Assembly (NCBI GenBank): GCA_045613065.1 | Contig: JAZLAH010000011.1 | Location: forward strand, 1 to 10,080 | Origin: Fimenecus sp045613065 | Lineage (GTDB): Bacteria > Bacillota > Clostridia > Oscillospirales > Acutalibacteraceae | Direction: 5' to 3' | Length of the DNA stretch: 10,080 bases | In this document: positions 6,299 to 10,080 of the stretch, one piece after another | Layout of the letters: the number at the start of each line of letters is the position of its first letter | Position numbering within the stretch: position 1 is the first letter of the stretch | Made by a program: the position numbers and the translations under genes | Notes under the pieces: model-generated | Databases searched by the model: none | Told to the model about the DNA's origin: nothing | The model's input: only the letters and a program-made list of their open reading frames with translations

Positions 6299-6574
6299 AT
6301 GTACGAAGACAAGACACTCATCTGTAAAGTTTGTGGAAACGAATTTGTTTTTACTGCAGGTGAACAGGAATTTTATGCGGAGAAAGGACTTGTAAACGAG
6401 CCAAAATCTTGTAAGGAATGTCGTGTTGCTCGCAAGAATGCTAATCGTGGTGAAAGAGTTTACCATACAGCTACTTGTGCATCATGTGGTGGTGAAGCAA
6501 AAATTCCTTTTGAACCAAAGGATGACAGACCAGTATATTGTAGCGATTGTTTCGCAAAAATGAAAGGCGAATAA
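6299..6574 (+). CDS. Small two-site zinc-binding protein (zinc-ribbon domain protein)
   Basis: This 91-residue cytosolic protein has two four-cysteine sites. The first, CxxC (Cys9, Cys12) and CxxC (Cys38, Cys41), frames the segment FTAGEQEFYAEKGLVNEPKSCKECR, the signature of the 'probable zinc-ribbon' family (zf-trcl, Pfam PF13451 as I recall it). The second is CxxC (Cys60, Cys63) with CxxC (Cys81, Cys84), a treble-clef or ribbon-like site near the C-terminus. No membrane segment is seen. GTGAGG at 6285-6290 lies 8 nt before the ATG. It follows the sigma gene by 90 bp with no terminator between and may be cotranscribed; TATAAT at 6214-6219 lacks a convincing -35 box. Members are widespread in Clostridia without an assigned role. 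Nucleic-acid or protein binding is a guess. Confidence 0.88.
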   Translation: MYEDKTLICKVCGNEFVFTAGEQEFYAEKGLVNEPKSCKECRVARKNANRGERVYHTATCASCGGEAKIPFEPKDDRPVYCSDCFAKMKGE

Positions 6575-6594
6575 TTTATAATATATAAATACAT

Positions 6595-6622
6595 AAAAGC
6601 GTGAGGATATCCTTACGCTTTT
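6595..6622. terminator. Intrinsic terminator after the zinc-binding protein gene
   Basis: AAAAGCGT (6595-6602) pairs with ACGCTTTT (6615-6622). The stem can extend inward through a G-T pair and the self-complementary AGGATATCCT. A and T runs at the two ends let it act in both directions, although the T tract is only four bases and lies within the stem. Confidence 0.78.
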
Positions 6623-6654
6623 CGCTATAATTGAGCAATTTTTATTGATTTTTA

Positions 6655-6684
6655 TTGCACATTGTGTTAAATTATAAGTATAAA
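6655..6684 (+). promoter_or_regulatory. Possible promoter of the M28 peptidase operon
   Basis: TTGCAC (6655-6660) and TATAAA (6679-6684) are spaced 18 bp apart, and AGGGGG (6691-6696) and the ATG (6706) follow closely. Each hexamer differs from consensus, so support is moderate. The position between a terminator and the first gene fits. Confidence 0.45.
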
Positions 6685-6705
6685 ATTTTTAGGGGGATTT
6701 TATTT

Positions 6706-7923
6706 ATGGATTTGAAGAAAATTATTGAAAAGAAGGATTCCGCAGCACAGTATATGATTGATGAAATCACATATATTTGTAAGAAGTTTGAAAAAAGAGC
6801 TCCTGGTTCAAAAGGTGAAAAACAAGCTTGCGACTATATGGCAAAGCAGTTGAAACAATTGGGCTGTGACAAAGTATATGTTGATGAATTCAAGGAAAAT
6901 CCTGGTTCATTCTATGGATGGATTTATTTCACAATTACTTGTTGTTTCTTAGCTCTTGCATCATATTTCTTTGTTCCTGTGCTTTCAATTGTATTTATTG
7001 CTATTGGACTTCTTCTTTGTGTTTTGCAGTTTGGTCTTTATAAGAAAACTGTAGATAAATTCTTTAAAGAAAAAATTGGTCATAATGCAGCAGGTTTTAA
7101 AAAGCCTACTGGTGAAGTAAAGCGAAGAATTATTTTTAACGGACATCCTGATGCGGCATGGGAATGGCCATTTAAGTATAAGTTTACATATCTTGGATTT
7201 GATATTCACATGATGCTTTGTTTCCTTGGTGCTTTCTATACTGTTGGTATTGCTATTGCTAAACTTGCAGGAGCACTTGAGGTTGAACTTGCAACAAAAC
7301 TTGGTCTTATCGGTCTTGTTTTTGTTCCATTCTGGTTTGGTCTTTATTTTATGTGGAACAAAAAGAGAGTTGTTGATGGCGCAAACGATAATCTTTCAGG
7401 TTGTTATATAGGTATTGCTATTCTTAAAGCTCTCAAGGACGAAGGTATTGAATTAGAAAACACAGAAATCGGTGTTGTTCTTACAGGTTCTGAAGAAGCA
7501 GGTCTTCGTGGTGCAAAAGCATGGTGTGAAGCACATGCTAAAGAATTCAATGATGTTCCTACATTCGTTTATTCATATGATACAATTACACAATCTGAAT
7601 ATATGCAGGTAAACTACCGTGACCTTAATGCTACAGTAAAAACTGACAAAGATGTTGGTGACTTGTACTATGAAGCATGTCAGGAACTTGGTATTCATTG
7701 TGGTAAGGGCGTTGTTCCTCCTCTTGGTGGTGCAACTGACTCTGCTGCTTTTGCACAGGCAGGTATGCGTTCAACAGGTATTACAGCTCTGAACCATGCT
7801 CTTCCTGATTTCTATCATACAAGATTGGATACACCTGATGCACTTAATAAGAAGTGCCTTGCAGATTGTTTTGCAGCAAGTGTTAAAGTTCTTGAAATGT
7901 TTGATAACGGAGCAAAACAGTAA
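6706..7923 (+). CDS. M28 family metallopeptidase with four predicted membrane segments
   Basis: The protein has 405 residues from the ATG at 6706, chosen because AGGGGG (6691-6696) lies 9 nt upstream; the in-frame TTG at 6655 is too early. M28 enzymes are two-zinc aminopeptidases or carboxypeptidases. All expected ligand positions appear: His147 (NGHPDAA), bridging Asp228 (DGANDNLSG), Glu263-Glu264 (TGSEEAGLRG; base and ligand), Asp292 (YSYDTI) and His371 (FYHTRLDTPD). GGATDSAAFAQAG (341-353) is also typical. Hydrophobic stretches at about 72-90, 92-112, 167-187 and 198-217 suggest two membrane hairpins. One lies before the catalytic core; the other lies between the first zinc His and the bridging Asp. 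No signal peptide is seen, so which side of the membrane the active site faces is open. It is the first gene of a likely three-gene unit. Substrate unknown. Confidence 0.92.
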   Translation: MDLKKIIEKKDSAAQYMIDEITYICKKFEKRAPGSKGEKQACDYMAKQLKQLGCDKVYVDEFKENPGSFYGWIYFTITCCFLALASYFFVPVLSIVFIAIGLLLCVLQFGLYKKTVDKFFKEKIGHNAAGFKKPTGEVKRRIIFNGHPDAAWEWPFKYKFTYLGFDIHMMLCFLGAFYTVGIAIAKLAGALEVELATKLGLIGLVFVPFWFGLYFMWNKKRVVDGANDNLSGCYIGIAILKALKDEGIELENTEIGVVLTGSEEAGLRGAKAWCEAHAKEFNDVPTFVYSYDTITQSEYMQVNYRDLNATVKTDKDVGDLYYEACQELGIHCGKGVVPPLGGATDSAAFAQAGMRSTGITALNHALPDFYHTRLDTPDALNKKCLADCFAASVKVLEMFDNGAKQ

Positions 7924-7935
7924 TTTTCTGTTCAT

Positions 7936-8271
7936 ATGAAAGGCTTAAAGCTGTATAATAAGGTCTTGTTACTATGTCTAGTCGCAACAGTTATATATGG
8001 AATGTGGTATTTTGAAACAGGATGTTTGGTACAAAAGTTTTTTGACATTCCTTGTTTGGCTTGTGGGATGACAAGAGCATTTTTTGCTATGATTAATGGA
8101 AATTTTATACTTTCATTTAAAATACATCCAATGTTATTTTCTGTTCCCATATTAGTAGCTATGTTTTTATTTAGTGACAGACTCTTTAATCATAAAATCA
8201 AAAAATGTTCTGTAACTTTATTGATATTAATTGTTTCAGGATTTATTTTGAATTATTTTCGTAATTTCTAG
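7936..8271 (+). CDS. DUF2752 family membrane protein
   Basis: The 111-residue protein has hydrophobic segments at about 8-26, 66-80 and 92-107. The family signature is clear: a Cys at 30 followed by IPCLACGMTRAF (38-49, with Cys40 and Cys43), then a Gly-Asn turn and HPML (64-67), matching the DUF2752 pattern PCPGCGxTRA...HPL. The cysteines may lie at the membrane surface as a metal- or redox-active site, but no function is established for the family. The gene starts 12 bases after the M28 stop and its own stop TAG forms part of the next gene's ribosome binding site, so it belongs to the operon. No Shine-Dalgarno motif sits at normal distance; CGGAG at 7908-7912 is 23 nt away but would come close if the AACAG/CTGTT hairpin (7916-7932) forms. 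Confidence 0.87.
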   Translation: MKGLKLYNKVLLLCLVATVIYGMWYFETGCLVQKFFDIPCLACGMTRAFFAMINGNFILSFKIHPMLFSVPILVAMFLFSDRLFNHKIKKCSVTLLILIVSGFILNYFRNF

Positions 8272-8280
8272 GAGGAAAAT

Positions 8281-8688
8281 ATGTTCTGCAAAAATTGTGG
8301 TCATCAACATCATGACCAAGCGGTTGCTTGTTTGAATTGTGGGGTTGCAGTTGGTACTGGGGAAAACTTTTGTCCAAATTGTGGTATCCGAGTAATGCCA
8401 GGTGCTTATATATGTACTCATTGTGGAATAGCACTTTCACAACCTGTTATAGCAGGTGAGCAAAAATCGAAACTTGTTGCAGGACTTCTTGGCATTCTGC
8501 TTGGTGCTTTAGGAGTGCATAATTTTTATCTTGGTTATACAGGAAAAGCAGTTGCACAGTTGTTGATAACACTTTTATCTTGTGGAGCGGGTGCAACAAT
8601 AACGGGAATCTGGGGGTTAATTGAAGGAATTCTTATTCTTACGGGTTCGATTGATAAGGATGCTAATAATATTCCACTTAAAGATTAA
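8281..8688 (+). CDS. Double zinc-ribbon TM2 domain membrane protein
   Basis: The 135-residue protein has two N-terminal zinc ribbons, Cys3/Cys6 with Cys17/Cys20 and Cys31/Cys34 with Cys45/Cys48, in the style of bacterial 'zinc ribbon domain' proteins. A TM2 domain follows: KSKLVAGLLGILLGALGVHNFYLGYTGKAVAQLL (62-95), then a second hydrophobic segment ending with IWGLIEGILILTG and a DKDANNIPLKD tail. The GxxGxHxFYLG core is the hallmark of TM2. Zinc ribbons should face the cytosol beside a two-helix membrane hairpin. Such proteins are common in Firmicutes with no defined role. AGGAGG at 8270-8275, overlapping the preceding stop, lies 5 nt from the ATG, so translation is probably coupled. A strong terminator ends the operon directly after the gene. 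Confidence 0.92.
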   Translation: MFCKNCGHQHHDQAVACLNCGVAVGTGENFCPNCGIRVMPGAYICTHCGIALSQPVIAGEQKSKLVAGLLGILLGALGVHNFYLGYTGKAVAQLLITLLSCGAGATITGIWGLIEGILILTGSIDKDANNIPLKD

Positions 8689-8695
8689 AATTTTG

Positions 8696-8728
8696 AATAT
8701 CCTCTGTATTTGCAGAGGATATTTTTTT
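8696..8728 (+). terminator. Intrinsic terminator of the M28-DUF2752-TM2 operon
   Basis: AATATCCTCTG (8696-8706) and CAGAGGATATT (8713-8723) form a perfect 11-bp stem with a 6-nt loop, merging into a run of seven T (8722-8728). It starts 7 bases after the TM2 gene stop. Confidence 0.93.
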
Positions 8729-8737
8729 ATTTTGTTA

Positions 8738-8766
8738 TTGAAAATAGCTCAATGTTGTGGTATCAT
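8738..8766 (+). promoter_or_regulatory. Promoter of the GPH transporter gene, with overlapping inverted repeats
   Basis: TTGAAA (8738-8743) and TATCAT (8761-8766) are spaced 17 bp apart, and TG at 8758-8759 gives an extended -10. Each hexamer has one mismatch. Two inverted repeats overlap it: ATTGA-N7-TCAAT (8737-8753) over the -35 box and AATGTT-N13-AACATT (8751-8775) around the -10 box. They could be operators, but in AT-rich DNA short repeats also arise by chance. Confidence 0.6.
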
Positions 8767-8796
8767 TGTAACATTATAAAATGAAAGAGGGATTTT

Positions 8797-10080
8797 ATGA
8801 AAATCAACGACCTTTTGCATAAGGTTTATGGTACAAATCCTAACAACAAAAGCAGTCTTCAGCCTAAAGAAGCAATTGCTTATGGTGTAACAGGCTTTGG
8901 TCAGAACTTTATCTGCACAATCATCGGATCATATATTACAATTTTTATGACTGATGCTCTTCTTTTTGGTAGTATCCAAAAAGGTGGAATTTTTGGTGCA
9001 CTTGACGGTGCAACTGCTGTTGCATTCTTGATGCTCGGTGTTCGTATTTTTGACGCGTTCAACGACCCAATCATGGGTTCAATTGTTGACAAAACAAGAA
9101 CAAAATGGGGTAAATGCCGTCCTTACCTTAAATGGATGGCTTTCCCGATTGCTATAATGACAATTGCTTGTTTCATTCCGTTACCGCCAAAAACAGTTTC
9201 AACATTTGTTATTATTGCAGTTATTTACACAATATGGTCAGTTGTTTATACAATTGCTGACGTTCCTTATTGGGGACTTTCAACTTGTATGACAAACGAT
9301 ACAGTTGTTCGTGGTAACATGCTTACAATTACTCGTCTTATCTGTACTCTTGGTGCAGGTATTGTTACAGTTTTTGTTCCTGTAATTACAAGTGGCGTTA
9401 CTGCAAAGTACAGAGATGAAGCAGGTAATGTTTTACCTGAGTTTATTCAGGCTAATGCTGATACTCTTAAATATACATATTTCATTTGTGCTCTTGTTTT
9501 AACAGTAACAGCTATCCCAATGTTCTTCTATGGCTTTAAGCATACAAAGGAACGTTTTACATCAACAGATACTCCACCAAGTTTTGGCCACAACTTGTCA
9601 CTTCTCTTTAAGAACAAAGAACTTCTTCTTGTTGTTCTTTCAGGTATTCTTGGCGGTGCAAGAATGGTTTACACATACACAGGTGGTCTCTACTTTGCAA
9701 AGTATGTTCTTAAAGATGAAGGTCTCTATGGTATCATTACACTTATGGTTGTTCCGGGTGGTCTTGTAGCATCAATTCTCGTTCCTTGGATGACAAAGAA
9801 ATTTACAAAGAAATGGGCATATATCGGTGTTCACGTACTTGGTGCAGTTGTAATGTTTGCTATGTACTTCATCGGTTACGATGCTCCATGTAAGCTTGTT
9901 GTCTGTGCTATCGGTCTTGTTCTTCTCGCTATCCCACACGGTGTTAACAATATTATCACTTACGCTATGATTGGTGATACTGTTGACTATCTTGAATGGA
10001 AAACAGGCGAACGTGGTGAAGGTATCTGCTTCGCAATGCAGACTCTTATCAATAAAGTTGGTATGGCTGTTGGTGCTTTT
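8797..10080 (+). CDS. GPH family sugar:cation symporter (MFS superfamily), 3' end cut
   Basis: The frame is open from the ATG at 8797 to the window's right edge, giving 428 residues. Full-length glycoside-pentoside-hexuronide:cation symporters have about 450-500, so little is missing. The family signature DAFNDPIMGSIVDKTRTKWGKCRPYLKW (86-113) between the second and third helices is unmistakable; its aspartates typically take part in cation and sugar binding. ADVPYWGLSTCMTND and the late motif GDTVDYLEWKTGERGEG (393-409) also fit GPH members. Multiple hydrophobic helices run throughout. GAGGG (8787-8791) precedes the ATG by 5 nt. The substrate (for example a xyloside, galactoside or glucuronide) cannot be told without the neighbouring enzyme genes, which would lie to the right. 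Codons ending in C (atc, aac, gac, ttc, tac) are more frequent than in the neighbouring genes, suggesting high expression. Confidence 0.95.
   Translation, partial: MKINDLLHKVYGTNPNNKSSLQPKEAIAYGVTGFGQNFICTIIGSYITIFMTDALLFGSIQKGGIFGALDGATAVAFLMLGVRIFDAFNDPIMGSIVDKTRTKWGKCRPYLKWMAFPIAIMTIACFIPLPPKTVSTFVIIAVIYTIWSVVYTIADVPYWGLSTCMTNDTVVRGNMLTITRLICTLGAGIVTVFVPVITSGVTAKYRDEAGNVLPEFIQANADTLKYTYFICALVLTVTAIPMFFYGFKHTKERFTSTDTPPSFGHNLSLLFKNKELLLVVLSGILGGARMVYTYTGGLYFAKYVLKDEGLYGIITLMVVPGGLVASILVPWMTKKFTKKWAYIGVHVLGAVVMFAMYFIGYDAPCKLVVCAIGLVLLAIPHGVNNIITYAMIGDTVDYLEWKTGERGEGICFAMQTLINKVGMAVGAF

Noticed and set aside
6655..6705. N-terminal extension of the M28 peptidase from TTG 6655
   Set aside because: The extension overlaps the likely promoter and ribosome binding site; ATG 6706 has a well-spaced AGGGGG and gives a normal start.
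1..10080. Mobile element, CRISPR array, defence island or prophage
   Set aside because: No transposase, integrase, direct-repeat array, tRNA attachment site or phage gene is visible; genes and spacers look like ordinary chromosome.

Overview
The window looks like a chromosomal segment of a low-GC Gram-positive bacterium, most likely a member of the Clostridia (Oscillospiraceae/Ruminococcaceae-like, gut type). The basis is the AT-rich sequence, purine-rich GGAGG-type ribosome binding sites, TTG/GTG start usage, a riboswitch-controlled ECF thiamine transporter subunit, a SigH-like sigma factor and a GPH sugar symporter. No genus can be named from the sequence alone.

Layout. 1-1110 is the C-terminal half of a RecD2-type helicase, cut by the left edge. 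A consensus promoter whose -35 box lies in the last codons of that gene drives a TPP riboswitch, an intrinsic terminator and thiT (1298-1951). A perfect 11-bp hairpin at 1957-1984 serves as a two-way terminator between thiT and the convergent yifB/comM-like gene (minus strand, 1991-3517). Divergent promoters between 3548 and 3661 serve yifB and a phosphohexomutase (pgcA type, 3662-5380). The mutase is followed by a previously uncalled 31-codon membrane mini-gene (5385-5480) and a strong terminator. Next comes a SigH-like sigma factor (5627-6208) with its own extended -10 promoter, followed without an evident terminator by a two-site zinc-binding protein (6299-6574) and a terminator. A third unit, 6706-8688, holds a membrane-anchored M28 metallopeptidase, a DUF2752 membrane protein and a double-zinc-ribbon TM2 protein, closed by a terminator at 8696-8728. 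The right edge cuts a GPH-family sugar:cation symporter that starts at 8797.

How the genes fit together. Most are independent housekeeping functions: DNA repair or recombination (RecD2, YifB), thiamine salvage (ThiT under TPP control), sugar-phosphate interconversion (PgcA) and sugar uptake (GPH). Two units are less obvious: the sigma factor plus zinc-binding protein, and the three-gene M28/DUF2752/zinc-ribbon-TM2 membrane operon.

No CRISPR array, insertion sequence, tRNA, rRNA or prophage signal was seen, and there is no gene-free stretch longer than 300 bases. I see no clear-cut undescribed multi-gene system. The best leads are the 31-aa membrane miniprotein, a possible hairpin-bridged ribosome binding site ahead of the DUF2752 gene, a TPP riboswitch whose conserved core can pair with the terminator arm, and the M28/DUF2752/TM2 operon.
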